Below are positions 54,499-63,934 of a stretch of 64,000 nt of DNA, piece by piece. The position numbers were made by a program, and so were the translations under genes. How positions within the stretch are numbered: the stretch's first letter is position 1; each line of letters begins with the position of its first letter. The stretch spans positions 62,001-126,000 of the forward strand of contig NZ_JAFKIP010000008.1 in assembly GCF_017305435.1 (NCBI RefSeq). The letters run 5' to 3'. Under the pieces are notes generated by a model. It was not told the DNA's origin, did not search any database, and saw nothing but the letters and a program-made list of their open reading frames with translations. The DNA is from Microbacterium sp. GTDB taxonomy: Bacteria; Actinomycetota; Actinomycetes; Actinomycetales; Microbacteriaceae.

Positions 54499-56334
54499 AT
54501 GACCCGACTGATCGCCGCCGTGCGCGCCTCCGTGCAGTCGGGCAGGTACGTCACGGGGTGGACGCTCTCCGCGTCGTTCCTCCTGTCGTTCACGGTGATG
54601 GCCCCCTCGGCCGAGGGAACTCTCACACAGGTTCTACTCGCGGGGGCGGCGACGTGGCTCTGCGTCGCGGCGGCGCTCATCGCCCTGGCGGTGACGGAGC
54701 GTCGACTGGTGGCCCGCGCCCGGGCGATCGTCGTGACGATCGGCGTCATCCTGATCGCCGCGGCGCGGCCGGTCGTCGCGGATGCCTGGCTCCGGGCCGC
54801 CGGCGCGACGCCTCCTGACGCGTGGCAGCTGCCGTTCCGCATGCTGACGAACGCCGTCACGTGGCTCGTCGTGTTCACGGCGATCGCGGTCATCGTCGAC
54901 GCCGTCCGCTCCCTGCGGACGGTCAACGCACTGCTGCGCGCGGCCGTGGGCGAACGTGCGCGGGTCGACCGCCGGACGGCGGCGTTCGACACGCGCGCCC
55001 GTGCCGCCGTCCGCAGCGCTGCCGAGGACGTCGCGCGCGCGTTGCCGACCCTGGCCGGCCACGCCGCCCCGACTTCCCCAGGCGCCGCCGCCCCGACTTC
55101 CCCAGGCGCCGCCGCCCCGACTTCCCCAGGCGCCGCCTCCGCCCCGAGCTCCCCAGGCGACGCCGACGACGTCCGCGCCTTCGCGACGGGGCGCGTCCGC
55201 GCGGTCAGTCACGCCCTCGTCGACCTCGCGAGCGCCCCGCTCGACGACGATGACGCGCTGGCCGACGAGTTCTCCGCCCAGCGCTCAGCCGCCCGGCACG
55301 CGCCCGCCCGGCAGGCACCGCCCGGGCAGGTGGCGGTCCTGAGCGTCCCGCCGCGGTGGGCGGTCACGGTGATCTACGCCGTGTGCCTGCTGCCGTTCGC
55401 GATCCGGGCCGTGCCGCTCACCGAGCTCGCCCTGGGCGCCGCCGTCGCGGTGGCGGGGGGCGCGCTCGTCGACACGGTCAGCCGCGGACGGCGGCTGCGG
55501 CATCGCGTGCGGGTGTTCCTCGCGGCATCCCTGCTCTGCGCCGTCGCCCTCTCGCTGGTCTCCGTTCTCTGCGGTGCGCCGGCGCTCCGCGCGGTCGTTC
55601 CGGGTGTCGTGTACGCGCTCATCGCGGTCGGTGCGGCCGCATGTGCCGGAACGCTCCGCGCGCTGCGCATCGAGCAGCGCCGTCTCTCCGGCGCGGTCGC
55701 CGCGGCGCAGCGCTCGGGGCGGGCCGGTACCGCGCCCGCCCGTGAAGCCCTGGCCGAGGCGGCCGAGCTGCTGCACCGCGACGTGCAGGGGAGGTGCGCG
55801 GTCTTCGTGCTCGCCCATCCGCAGCCGACGAGCGCCGATCGTGCGGAACTGGTCGACGAGGTCACGCAGACCCTCGCGCAGGTAGGCGGCGTCTTCGCGC
55901 GGGAGCGCCGTGCCGTCCCCGTCTCGCTCGACGGCATCGTCCAGACCTGGGGGCGGGTGATCGCGCTGGAGCTCACGGTGAGCCCCGCGGCGCGCACGGC
56001 GCTGGATGCCGGGTCGCAGGCGGCGCGTGATGCGTACGACATCGTCGCGGAGGGCGTGCTCAACGCCGTCAAGCACTCCGCGCAGCGCCGGGCGGACGTC
56101 GCGCTCGATGTCGTCGCGACCGGCGCGGGGGACGCCCTGCGGGTCCGCGTCCGGTCGTACGGGCCGCTGCCGGGGACAGCGGGCACGGAAGCGCAGCTGC
56201 GCCCCGCATCCCACGTCGCCGCCCTCGGCGCGGTGCTGTCGGCCGGCACCGGAGGTGCCGTGCTGGAGGCCGCGATCCCGCTGCCGGCGAGGGTCGCCGC
56301 GCCCGCTGTCGCGTCAACCGAACATCCCGGCTGA
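54499..56334 (+). CDS. Membrane histidine-kinase-like protein, partner of the response regulator
   Basis: 611 residues, ATG 54499. Two groups of four membrane helices (residues ~20-150 and ~290-400) flank a cytoplasmic stretch carrying an 8-residue tandem repeat (AAPTSPGA). The C-terminal cytoplasmic part has ELLHRDVQGRCAVFVLA, where His426 fits the 'LH.DVQ.R' phospho-acceptor box of HisKA_3-like kinases. EGVLNAVKHSAQRRAD (near 518) matches the N box of HATPase domains. The G boxes are weak: the end reads LGAVLSAGTGGAVLEAAIPL without a clear DxGxG. So it may be a divergent kinase or a pseudokinase. Its position directly after a NarL-type regulator supports signalling. Confidence 0.75.
   Translation: MTRLIAAVRASVQSGRYVTGWTLSASFLLSFTVMAPSAEGTLTQVLLAGAATWLCVAAALIALAVTERRLVARARAIVVTIGVILIAAARPVVADAWLRAAGATPPDAWQLPFRMLTNAVTWLVVFTAIAVIVDAVRSLRTVNALLRAAVGERARVDRRTAAFDTRARAAVRSAAEDVARALPTLAGHAAPTSPGAAAPTSPGAAAPTSPGAASAPSSPGDADDVRAFATGRVRAVSHALVDLASAPLDDDDALADEFSAQRSAARHAPARQAPPGQVAVLSVPPRWAVTVIYAVCLLPFAIRAVPLTELALGAAVAVAGGALVDTVSRGRRLRHRVRVFLAASLLCAVALSLVSVLCGAPALRAVVPGVVYALIAVGAAACAGTLRALRIEQRRLSGAVAAAQRSGRAGTAPAREALAEAAELLHRDVQGRCAVFVLAHPQPTSADRAELVDEVTQTLAQVGGVFARERRAVPVSLDGIVQTWGRVIALELTVSPAARTALDAGSQAARDAYDIVAEGVLNAVKHSAQRRADVALDVVATGAGDALRVRVRSYGPLPGTAGTEAQLRPASHVAALGAVLSAGTGGAVLEAAIPLPARVAAPAVASTEHPG
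55063..55161 (+). repeat. 24-bp coding tandem repeat in the kinase-like gene
   Basis: The 24-bp unit starting GCCGCCCCGACTTCCCCAGG is present three times exactly (55063-55134) with a fourth altered copy to about 55161. It encodes AAPTSPGA in the cytoplasmic linker between the two membrane blocks. Exact in-frame copies allow length change without frameshift. Confidence 0.85.
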
Positions 56335-56352
56335 GCACGCAGGCGACGGTTC

Positions 56353-56358
56353 TACCGT
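56353..56358 (+). promoter_or_regulatory. -10 box of the esterase gene (leaderless start)
   Basis: TACCGT lies 7 bp before ATG 56366, so transcription would begin at or next to the start codon. No ribosome site is present upstream, which fits. No clear -35. Confidence 0.45.
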
Positions 56359-56365
56359 CGTTCGC

Positions 56366-57967
56366 ATGGCATCCGAGAACCCCACCACCGCTTCCCCCAC
56401 CCCCGTCGACCCCGCCTGCGTCGTCACGGCGCCCGCCGGCACGTTCCGCGGCTCCGTCCATTCGGGAGTGCGATCGTGGCGCGGCATCCGCTACGCCGAG
56501 CCCACCGTCGGGGCGCAGCGCTGGCGCGACCCGATCGCCGCCGCCGTCGCCCTGGACGAGATGGATTCCACGGCCTACGGCCCCGCCTGCCCTCAGCAGG
56601 CGAACCCCTCCGTCCCGCTCGGCGCCGACACCGTGATGGACGAAGACTGCCTCTCGCTCAACGTCTGGGCGCCGGATGCCTCGGGGATCCCCCGCCCCGT
56701 CATGGTGTGGGTCCACGGCGGTGCCTACACCTTCGGCGCCTCCAGCCAGCCTCTCTTCGACGCGACCTCGCTCGTGAACGCCGGCGACGTCGTCGTCGTG
56801 ACGATCAACTATCGCCTCGGCGCGTTCGGCTTCCTCGACCTCGCCGGGCTCCTGCCGGACGCCGGATTCGACCGCAACCTCGCCCTCAAGGACGTGCTGC
56901 TGGCCCTCCGCTGGGTGCAGCAGAACGTGGCGGCGTTCGGCGGCGACCCCGACCGTGTGACCGTGTTCGGCGAGTCGGCCGGCGGCGGACTCGTGACGAC
57001 CCTCCTCGCGACTCCCGCGGCGGCGGGCCTGTTCCACCGCGCGATCGCGCAGTCATCGCCGGCATCCAGCGTCTACGGCACCGACCGCGCGGCCGCGGTC
57101 GCGGAGCGGTTCGTCCGGGAGCTCGGTCTCGACCCCGCGGCGCAGGATGTCGCCGAGGCGCTGCGGGCCCTCCCGGCGGACGAGATCGTGCGGGCGGGCA
57201 TGGCGGTCTACGCGGCGGTTCCCGACTCCGACCCCGGCGTGCTCGCCTTCGCCCCCGTCATCGACGGTGACCTGCTGCCCGAGGCGCCCGCGCTCGCGCT
57301 GCACGAGGGCCGGGGCCTCCCCGTGCCCCTGCTGATCGGCACCAACAAGGACGAGGCGTCGCTGTTCAAGTTCATGAAGTCGCCCCTGATCCCCATCACC
57401 GACGACCGCATCGCGCAGATGTTCTCCGACATGGCCGCCGACAATCCGACGGTCGAACTCCCGTCCGCCAGCCAGGTGCGCACGGCCTACGAGCACGCTC
57501 GGGCGCGGGCCGTGGGGCTCGGCATCGCCCGCGACATCGGCTTCCGCATGCCGACGGTGTGGGTCGCCGAGGGGCACAGCGCCGTCGCCGACGTGTGGCT
57601 CTACCGCTTCGACCACGCGGCGCCGTTCCTGCGGCTCATCGGCCTCGGCGCGACGCACGCGACGGAGCTGCCGTATCTCTGGGGCAACCTGCAGTCCGGC
57701 CCCAACGAACCGAAGGATCCCACCTTCCGTCTGGGCGGGCTGCGCGTCGCGGAGGAGATCTCCCGCCGCATGCAGGAGCGCTGGACGGCCTTCGCCCACG
57801 GTCGGAACCCCGACGCGAGCGGAGCCCCGGCGTGGCTGCGTTACGAGGCGGCATCCGACGCGGCGTCGCGCGAGACGCTCGTCATCGGGCGCTCCGACGA
57901 CCTCGTGCCCGACCTCGACGGAGCCCTGCGTGCCGCGTGGGGCGATGAGGTGCTCGCCTTCCACTGA
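56366..57967 (+). CDS. Type-B carboxylesterase (alpha/beta hydrolase)
   Basis: 533 residues from ATG 56366; the longer upstream frame overlaps the kinase gene and is rejected. No signal peptide, so cytoplasmic. The nucleophile elbow is FGESAGGG (Ser). The oxyanion-hole region is MVWVHGGAYTFGA. The catalytic acid is likely the Glu of GTNKDEASLFK and the His that of GATHATELPYLWGN. CLSLNVWAPDA is the family's second signature. The length is typical of bacterial PnbA-like esterases (about 490-540). It cleaves carboxylic esters; natural substrate unknown. It stands alone between the two-component genes and icd. Confidence 0.92.
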   Translation: MASENPTTASPTPVDPACVVTAPAGTFRGSVHSGVRSWRGIRYAEPTVGAQRWRDPIAAAVALDEMDSTAYGPACPQQANPSVPLGADTVMDEDCLSLNVWAPDASGIPRPVMVWVHGGAYTFGASSQPLFDATSLVNAGDVVVVTINYRLGAFGFLDLAGLLPDAGFDRNLALKDVLLALRWVQQNVAAFGGDPDRVTVFGESAGGGLVTTLLATPAAAGLFHRAIAQSSPASSVYGTDRAAAVAERFVRELGLDPAAQDVAEALRALPADEIVRAGMAVYAAVPDSDPGVLAFAPVIDGDLLPEAPALALHEGRGLPVPLLIGTNKDEASLFKFMKSPLIPITDDRIAQMFSDMAADNPTVELPSASQVRTAYEHARARAVGLGIARDIGFRMPTVWVAEGHSAVADVWLYRFDHAAPFLRLIGLGATHATELPYLWGNLQSGPNEPKDPTFRLGGLRVAEEISRRMQERWTAFAHGRNPDASGAPAWLRYEAASDAASRETLVIGRSDDLVPDLDGALRAAWGDEVLAFH

Positions 57968-58013
57968 GGCGCCACTGAGGCGTCACTGAGGCGCGATGTC
58001 ACGGATGCCGCGC

Positions 58014-58062
58014 CGGCGAAAGTATCTCGACGTCGAGATACTTTCGCCGTGTGCGGTAGGGT
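58014..58062 (+). promoter_or_regulatory. icd promoter with 36-bp perfect palindrome
   Basis: Bases 58014-58049 read the same on both strands, with 18-bp arms and no spacer. The centre TATCTCGACGTCGAGATA differs from the sucC site (7712-7733) at one central base. A -10-like TAGGGT is at 58057-58062, so the palindrome covers the -35 region and a bound protein would block or guide polymerase. The start codon follows at 58103. Confidence 0.75.
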
Positions 58063-58102
58063 GGGAGGCGACCCCGCGACGCTCGATAGAGGAAGTTCAG
58101 AC

Positions 58103-60319
58103 GTGCCTGATTCCACCATCATCTACACCCACACCGACGAGGCCCCGGCGCTGGCCACCGCCTCGTTCCTGCCGATCGTGAAGGCGTTCGCGGGCCAGGC
58201 GGGCGTCGAGATCGACACCCGGGACATCTCCCTCGCGGGCCGCATCCTCGCGGCGTTCCCGCAGCGCCTCACGCCCGAGCAGCAGGTCGGCGACGCGCTC
58301 GCCGAGCTCGGCGGGCTCGCGACCCTCCCCGAGGCGAACATCATCAAGCTGCCCAACATCTCGGCATCCATTCCGCAGCTGAAGGCCGCGATCGCGGAGC
58401 TGCAGAGCCAGGGCTACGACATCCCCGACTACCCGGACGATGCGGGAACCGTCGAGGAGAAGGACGTCCGCGCGCGCTACGACCGCATCAAGGGCTCCGC
58501 CGTGAACCCCGTCCTGCGCGAGGGCAACAGCGACCGCCGGGCGCCTCTCGCGGTGAAGAACTACGCGAAGAAGCACCCGCACCGCAACAAGCCGTTCGCG
58601 GCCGGCTCGAAGACCCGCGTCGCGACGATGGGTCACGACGACTTCAAGAGCAACGAGAAGAGCTGGATCGCCGCCCACGACGACGTGCTGACGATCCGTC
58701 ACACCGCCGCCGACGGCGCTGTCACGGTCCTCAAGGACGGCCTCAAGGTCCTGCCGCGCGAGGTCATCGACGCGACCTTCCTCTCCGCGAAGGCGCTCGA
58801 CGCGTTCCTCGCCGACACGATCGCGCAGGCCAAGGCCGAGAACGTGCTCTACTCGGTGCACCTCAAGGCGACGATGATGAAGGTCTCCGACCCGATCATC
58901 TTCGGCCACGTCGTGCGCGCCTTCTTCGCCGACGTCTTCGACGCCTACGGCGCGCAGCTCACGGAGGCGGGCCTGAACGGCAACAACGGCCTCGGTGCGA
59001 TCCTCTCCGGCCTCGGCGACGTCGAGGGCGGTGACGCGATCTCCGCGAAGATCGCCCAGGGCCTCGAGAACGGCCCGCGCCTCAGCTACGTCAACAGCGA
59101 CAAGGGCATCACGAACCTGCACGTGCCCTCCGACGTCATCGTGGATGCCTCGATGCCCGCGCTCGTCCGCAACGGCGGCAAGCTCTGGGGCAAGGACGGC
59201 GAGGAGGAGGACACCATCGCGGTGATCCCCGACTCGTCCTACGCCGGCGTCTATCAGGCCGTCATCGACGACGTCATCGCGAACGGTCCGCTCGACCCCG
59301 CGACGATCGGCACCGTCCCGAACGTGGGCCTCATGGCGCAGGCCGCCGAGGAGTACGGCAGCCACGACAAGACGTTCGAGATCCCGGCGGACGGTGTCGT
59401 CGAGGTGCTCGACTCCGCCGGCACGGTGCTCATCGAGCACCACGTCGAGCAGGGCGACATCTGGCGTGCGACGCAGGCGAAGCACATCGCGATCATGGAC
59501 TGGGTGCGCCTCGCGGTAACCCGTGCCCGCGCGACGGGCGTTCCCGCGGTGTTCTGGCTCGACGTCAACCGGGCGCACGACGCGCAGCTCATCGGCAAGG
59601 TGCACCAGGCGCTCGCGACGCTCGAGACCCACGACATCACGATCGTGATACTTCCCCCGGCCGAGGCGACGCGCTACACGCTCGCGCGCCTGCGCCGCGG
59701 TGAGGACACCATCTCGGTCACGGGCAACGTGCTGCGCGACTACCTCACCGACCTCTTCCCGATCCTCGAGGTCGGCACGTCGGCGAAGATGCTCTCCATC
59801 GTGCCCCTCCTCGCCGGCGGCGGCCTGTTCGAGACGGGCGCGGGCGGCTCGGCCCCCAAGCACGTGCAGCAGCTCCTCGAAGAGGACTACCTGCGCTGGG
59901 ACTCGCTGGGCGAGTTCTTCGCCCTCGCGGCATCCTTCGAGCACCTCGCGGAGTACACCGGCAACGCCTCGGCCAAGGTGCTCGCCGATACGCTCGACGC
60001 CGCCACGGGCACCTTCCTCGAAGAGGACCGCTCGCCCGGCCGCTCGCTCGGCACGATCGACAACCGCGGCAGCCACTTCTACCTGGGCCTGTACTGGGCG
60101 CAGGAGCTCGCGAAGCAGACGGTCGCGCCGGAGCTCGCGGCCGCCTTCGCCCCGATCGCGCAGAAGCTGACGGATGCCGAGGCGCAGATCGTCGAGGAAC
60201 TGAACGCCGTGCAGGGGCACCCGGTCGACATCGGCGGCTACTACCACCCCGACGTCGTCAAGGTGACCGAGGTGATGCGTCCGTCGCCGACGCTCAACGC
60301 GGTGATCGACGCCCTCTGA
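58103..60319 (+). CDS. icd: NADP-dependent isocitrate dehydrogenase, monomeric type
   Basis: 738 residues from GTG 58103 (GAGGAAG 8 bp upstream), the size of the monomeric IDH family (about 735-745), unlike the ~400-residue dimeric enzyme. It converts isocitrate to 2-oxoglutarate in the TCA cycle. Recognisable stretches are [20 protein letters not shown] at the start, [21 protein letters not shown] and [13 protein letters not shown]. The pattern is the same as in Corynebacterium and Azotobacter monomeric IDH. It is monocistronic, with the palindromic operator upstream and a strong hairpin downstream. The shared operator links it to sucCD. Confidence 0.97.
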   Translation: MPDSTIIYTHTDEAPALATASFLPIVKAFAGQAGVEIDTRDISLAGRILAAFPQRLTPEQQVGDALAELGGLATLPEANIIKLPNISASIPQLKAAIAELQSQGYDIPDYPDDAGTVEEKDVRARYDRIKGSAVNPVLREGNSDRRAPLAVKNYAKKHPHRNKPFAAGSKTRVATMGHDDFKSNEKSWIAAHDDVLTIRHTAADGAVTVLKDGLKVLPREVIDATFLSAKALDAFLADTIAQAKAENVLYSVHLKATMMKVSDPIIFGHVVRAFFADVFDAYGAQLTEAGLNGNNGLGAILSGLGDVEGGDAISAKIAQGLENGPRLSYVNSDKGITNLHVPSDVIVDASMPALVRNGGKLWGKDGEEEDTIAVIPDSSYAGVYQAVIDDVIANGPLDPATIGTVPNVGLMAQAAEEYGSHDKTFEIPADGVVEVLDSAGTVLIEHHVEQGDIWRATQAKHIAIMDWVRLAVTRARATGVPAVFWLDVNRAHDAQLIGKVHQALATLETHDITIVILPPAEATRYTLARLRRGEDTISVTGNVLRDYLTDLFPILEVGTSAKMLSIVPLLAGGGLFETGAGGSAPKHVQQLLEEDYLRWDSLGEFFALAASFEHLAEYTGNASAKVLADTLDAATGTFLEEDRSPGRSLGTIDNRGSHFYLGLYWAQELAKQTVAPELAAAFAPIAQKLTDAEAQIVEELNAVQGHPVDIGGYYHPDVVKVTEVMRPSPTLNAVIDAL

Positions 60320-60329
60320 CCCGAGGATC

Positions 60330-60365
60330 ACGAAGCGGCGGATGCCTCGGCATCCGCCGCTTCGT
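60330..60365 (+). terminator. icd terminator hairpin
   Basis: A 17-bp perfect stem (60330-60346 with 60349-60365) around a TC centre, 11 bp after the stop codon. Its inner part is GGATGCC-TC-GGCATCC, as in the sucCD terminator. Confidence 0.8.
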
Positions 60366-60377
60366 CGTGCACGTTCC

Positions 60378-60418
60378 GGTCTCGATACACCGCGGCTGCG
60401 CCGCGGCACTCGACCACC
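60378..60418. repeat. REP-like intergenic palindrome, copy 2
   Basis: GGTCTCGATACACCGCGG, then CTGCG, then CCGCGGCACTCGACCACC. A perfect CCGCGG stem is framed by TCTCGATAC and ACTCGACC. It is in inverse orientation to copy 3, 25 bp away. Confidence 0.7.
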
Positions 60419-60442
60419 GACACGGGCGGCGGCCGTCATTCC

Positions 60443-60484
60443 GGTGATCGAGTGCGCCCGCGCAGCGGGCGTGTATCGAGATCA
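60443..60484. repeat. REP-like intergenic palindrome, copy 3
   Basis: GGTGATCGAGTGCGCCCGC, then GCA, then GCGGGCGTGTATCGAGATCA. A GCCCGC/GCGGGC stem sits within the same outer motif as copies 1 and 2. It ends 2 bp before the L,D-transpeptidase stop codon, so copies 2 and 3 fill the space between the convergent genes. Confidence 0.7.
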
Positions 60485-60486
60485 GG

Positions 60487-61983
60487 TCAATTGTGGATCC
60501 AGACGTCGCCGCCGTTGGGCAGCCAGTCGTAGATCTGCTTGGCGCGCCAGTTGGGCATGCCGACGCAGCCGTGGCTGCGCGGGTTGCCGAAGTCGTTGTG
60601 CCAGTACACGCCGTGCAGCGCCTCGCCGCCGTAGTAGTACATGATCCACTGGACGTTGGGGACCTCGTAGTTCCAGTAGGAATCCGTGGCCGACGACGAC
60701 GTCATGGTCTGCACGTCGTAGTGCGACTGCACCGTGAAGTGGCCGACCGTCGTGGGCGACTCGGCGATGCCGCTCGAGATCGGCCACGAGTCGATGACCT
60801 GCCCGTTCTCCTTCATGTAGAGCATCTGCTCGGAGAGGTTGACCTCGACCATCCGCGCCGACGTGGTCATCGCGGCGGGGGTCACCTGCACGGGCAGCGT
60901 GTAGACGCCGTTGCCGTCGCCGAGCTGTGCGGCGAAGTCCTTCGCGACAGACGCCGTGTCGCCGAGCGTGCGTCCGTCCGCTCCGGGCGTCGTCGTCTCG
61001 AGCACGGTGCCCTCGGCATCCGTCACGACGGCCCCGTTGACGGGCGCGCGGTTGACGAGCGGCGGCAGGGCGTCGACGGATGCCTGGATCTTGGCAGGGT
61101 CGGCGGTGATCGTGAATGCGCCGCTGCGGTCGGGGGCGACGGTCAGCCAGCCGGCCGCGGTCGCCGCGTCGATCGGGACGGTGCGCTCCTGCCCGACGTA
61201 GAAGCCGACGTTCTGCAGCAGGGCGTTGACCTTGTCGGCGGCGGCCTGGGCCTTCGCCGTGCTCGCGGCGGCGGTGACGGCGAACGGCTCGGGGGTGATC
61301 GAGATGTCGGTCTGGCCGGCGGCGAGGGCGTCGTGGAGGGCTGCCCTGACCTGGTCGACGTCGATCCCCGTGCCGTCGACGGCGGGGGTGACGGCGAAGC
61401 CGGCCCCGGTGAACGACACGGCGGCGGGGGTCGGGTCGGTGTAGGCGGACGGGGCGGCGGCACGCAGCGCGTCGGTCGCGCGGTCGTCGTCGACCGTCAC
61501 GGTGGCATCCAGCGGATCGCCGAACCACTGCGTGACGTTCCACATCGGCCGCTGCTGGAAGGCCGCGTCGGCGAGAGCGGCGGCGTCGACCTGAGCGCCC
61601 AGATCCGCGCCCGAGACTGTGGCCCCCGAGCCGTCGAGCGTGACGGAGGTCTCCGCGAGGCGCTGGTCGATGGCATCCGTCGCGGCCCCCGCGGTCATGA
61701 AGCCGACCGGCACGCCGCCGATCGTCGTACCGGGCGCGATGAGCAGAGTGGATGCCGCGGCGACGCCCGCGACCACGAGCGCGACCGGGATGCCGATCCA
61801 CAGCCACAGCTTCTTGCGGCTGCGCTTCGCCGGCTCGGCGGGAGCCCATGCGACGGGGGCGGCGATCGCGTCGGAGGCCGCGGCGGCATCCAGTACGTGC
61901 GTGTCCATCCCCGCTTCGGCGACCGGGGTCGCCGGCGTGGCCGACTCGCCGTCGGTCTCCGACTTCGAAGCCAGATCGGTCAT
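60487..61983 (-). CDS. L,D-transpeptidase (YkuD) with PG-binding repeats
   Basis: 498 residues from ATG 61983. A basic cytoplasmic head (KRSRKKLW) and one membrane helix (LWIGIPVALVVAGVAAAS, near residue 65) anchor it with the bulk outside. Residues ~100-320 form two related PG_binding_4-like domains (TIGGVPVGFMTAGAATDAI; STAKAQAAADKVNALL). The C-terminal YkuD domain has VEVNLSEQMLYMKENGQVI, then HGVYWHN ... SHGCVGMPN with the catalytic Cys. It forms 3-3 cross-links or attaches proteins in peptidoglycan. An ATG 27 codons upstream is possible but would extend into a poor region. Convergent with icd. Confidence 0.93.
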   Translation of the reverse strand: MTDLASKSETDGESATPATPVAEAGMDTHVLDAAAASDAIAAPVAWAPAEPAKRSRKKLWLWIGIPVALVVAGVAAASTLLIAPGTTIGGVPVGFMTAGAATDAIDQRLAETSVTLDGSGATVSGADLGAQVDAAALADAAFQQRPMWNVTQWFGDPLDATVTVDDDRATDALRAAAPSAYTDPTPAAVSFTGAGFAVTPAVDGTGIDVDQVRAALHDALAAGQTDISITPEPFAVTAAASTAKAQAAADKVNALLQNVGFYVGQERTVPIDAATAAGWLTVAPDRSGAFTITADPAKIQASVDALPPLVNRAPVNGAVVTDAEGTVLETTTPGADGRTLGDTASVAKDFAAQLGDGNGVYTLPVQVTPAAMTTSARMVEVNLSEQMLYMKENGQVIDSWPISSGIAESPTTVGHFTVQSHYDVQTMTSSSATDSYWNYEVPNVQWIMYYYGGEALHGVYWHNDFGNPRSHGCVGMPNWRAKQIYDWLPNGGDVWIHN

Positions 61984-62099
61984 TGCGCACCCCCCGGTCC
62001 AGGCGGATCGGCGCGCGCACGCCCCGATCCGCCCCTCAATCGTACGCGAAAACCGCCCGGTCACCGGGGGAGACGGTGCCGCGAGACGTCACGGAAGCA

Positions 62100-62567
62100 T
62101 CACGAGGAGGGGCACAGCTTCGTGAAGGCGGTGAGGGAATGCTGGATGCCGGCGGTCGCGGACTGCAGCGCCGGCAACTGGGACAGGTCGCCGGACGCGA
62201 TCGCGCCGAGCGCCGTGGCGCCCTGTGCGAAGCCCGCCTGCAGGTCCGGCAGGAGGCGTGCGATCTCGGGGTTGTCGACGGCGGTCGCGGCGTCGGCGAG
62301 GGAGGCGGCCACGTCGCTCATGACGCGGGCGGAGGCATCCGGATCCGTGACGTCGAGCTGCGTCAGGCGCTGTGCGGCATCCGCGACCTTCTCCCGCACC
62401 GCCGTGCACGCGGCGCCGACGTCCTGGGCGGATGCGGACGGGGCAGGGGAGGTGCCCGCGGCGCAGCCCGCGAGGGCGAGCGTCGTGGCGACGATGAGGG
62501 CGATGAGCGTGCGGGGGGTTCCGACGGTGCGGCCTCCTCGGTCCATGCGGTCTGTGCGGCGGGACAT
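62100..62567 (-). CDS. Small lipoprotein of unknown function
   Basis: 155 residues from ATG 62567, with AGGAG 8 bp upstream. The signal is RTLIALIVATTLALAGC, with the lipobox LALAGC. The mature part is helical with two Cys besides the lipidated one (GAACTAVREKV near its start and TKLCPSS at the end), which could form a disulfide outside the cell. It contains LDVTDPDASARVMSDVAASLADAATAVDN. I do not recognise a family. It is divergent from the ROK regulator, with a 104-bp shared region, and may fall under the same operator. Confidence 0.8.
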   Translation of the reverse strand: MSRRTDRMDRGGRTVGTPRTLIALIVATTLALAGCAAGTSPAPSASAQDVGAACTAVREKVADAAQRLTQLDVTDPDASARVMSDVAASLADAATAVDNPEIARLLPDLQAGFAQGATALGAIASGDLSQLPALQSATAGIQHSLTAFTKLCPSS

Positions 62568-62635
62568 CCGGCCGGCTCCTCTCGATGGGATGACGTAACG
62601 GTTGTGTAAACGATGGGGCGATTCGCGGCGCGCGC

Positions 62636-62671
62636 TTGCGAAAGGTTTGTTCGTAAGGTTTACTAACAAAC
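62636..62671 (+). promoter_or_regulatory. ROK promoter and operator, abutting the start codon
   Basis: GTTTGTTCGTAA (62645-62656) and TTACTAACAAAC (62660-62671) are inverse copies with one mismatch and a 3-bp centre. TTGCGA (62636-62641) and TTTACT (62659-62664) with 17-bp spacing would start transcription at about the ATG at 62672. The dyad therefore spans the promoter from behind the -35 to +1, as expected for autorepression by a ROK regulator. Confidence 0.7.
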
Positions 62672-63853
62672 ATGCCAGGATCGGATACGCAACGGAGCTC
62701 CTCCGCCGAGAACACCCCGCGGACGGGGCGTTCCTTCGGGTCGAGCCGCGCGCTGCGTCAGGCCGCGAAGGTCCTTCCCGAGCACGCTCGGGCGCACAAC
62801 CGATCACTCGTGCTGCAGACCCTCTTCCACCAGGGTGCCATGTCGCGCGCGGATCTCTCCCGGGAGACGGGCCTCACTCGCGTCACGATCTCTGATCTCG
62901 TCGCCGAGCTCATCGATGACGGCTACGTCGCGGAGCGCGGCGTGCGCGAAGCCGCCGGGCCCGGAAAGCCCGCGATCCTCGTGGACCTCGACCGGGAGGG
63001 CCACCGCATCATCGGCGTCGACCTCTCACGCAGCGACCGCTTCCTCGGCGCCGTGCTCACGCTCGACGGCGAGATCGTCGCGCGTCACGACGTCGACGTC
63101 CCGGCCGAACGCTCCGACATCCTGCCGATGGTCATCGCCCTCGTCCGCGCCCTCGTCGACGATGCGCATGCCCCCGTACTCGGCATCGGCGTCGGCTCGC
63201 CGGGTATCGTCGACGACCACGGCGTCGTGCTGACGGCGCCCAACTTCGGCTGGACCGCCGTCGACCTCGAGCACATCCTGAACGCAGAGGTGTCGCTCCC
63301 CGTTCTCGTCGCCAACGACGCGAACGCCGCCGTACTCGCCGAGTACACCTTCGGCGGATCGGGCGAGGACGTCCTCCTCGTGCGCGTCGGCCGCGGTGTC
63401 GGCTCGGGTCTGCTCGCGAGCGGCCAGCCGATGCTCGGCAGTCGATTCGCCGCCGGTGAGATCGGGCACGTCACCGTCGGTACCGATGGCGGGCCGGTGT
63501 GCGTCTGCGGCAAGGTCGGATGCCTCGAGGCCTGGCTGTCCGAGCCGTCGCTCCGGCGCGCGCTCGCCGAGCCCGACGCCGACCGCGACGCGGTCCTGCG
63601 CGATGCGGGGGAGCGGCTGGGCATCGCGCTGGCGCCCGTCGTCGGCGCCCTCGACCTGTCGGAGATCGTCCTCTCCGGCCCCGAAGAGCTTCTCGACGGC
63701 CCTCTCGCCGAGGCGACCGTCGAGACACTGCGTGCACGCACGCTCGCCGAGTTCCACGACGGCGTGCGGGTGCGGATGACGGCCGAAGGGCAGGACATCG
63801 TCCTGCGCGGCGCGGCCGTCATGGTCCTCTCCGGACAACTCGGGGTCTCATAG
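62672..63853 (+). CDS. ROK-family transcriptional regulator (NagC/XylR-like)
   Basis: 393 residues, ATG 62672. N-terminal winged helix (NRSLVLQTLFHQGAMSRADL, then GLTRVTISDLVAELI), followed by a sugar-kinase-like fold: IIGVDLSRSDRFLGAVLTLD, VGSPGIVDDHG and LVANDANAAVLAEYTFGG. The ROK zinc motif GEIGHVTVGTDGGPVCVCG continues KVGCLEAWL, with His and three Cys. Such proteins bind a sugar or its phosphate and repress uptake and catabolic genes. The gene directly downstream is a secreted lipoprotein with the start of a solute-binding-protein signal, which fits control of a sugar ABC transporter. Confidence 0.93.
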   Translation: MPGSDTQRSSSAENTPRTGRSFGSSRALRQAAKVLPEHARAHNRSLVLQTLFHQGAMSRADLSRETGLTRVTISDLVAELIDDGYVAERGVREAAGPGKPAILVDLDREGHRIIGVDLSRSDRFLGAVLTLDGEIVARHDVDVPAERSDILPMVIALVRALVDDAHAPVLGIGVGSPGIVDDHGVVLTAPNFGWTAVDLEHILNAEVSLPVLVANDANAAVLAEYTFGGSGEDVLLVRVGRGVGSGLLASGQPMLGSRFAAGEIGHVTVGTDGGPVCVCGKVGCLEAWLSEPSLRRALAEPDADRDAVLRDAGERLGIALAPVVGALDLSEIVLSGPEELLDGPLAEATVETLRARTLAEFHDGVRVRMTAEGQDIVLRGAAVMVLSGQLGVS

Positions 63854-63934
63854 CCCTCACCAATCCCCCCGGACGGTCGGTCGGAGTCCCGTCACCCGAC
63901 CACACGGGAACACCAAGAAACAAAGGAAGACACC

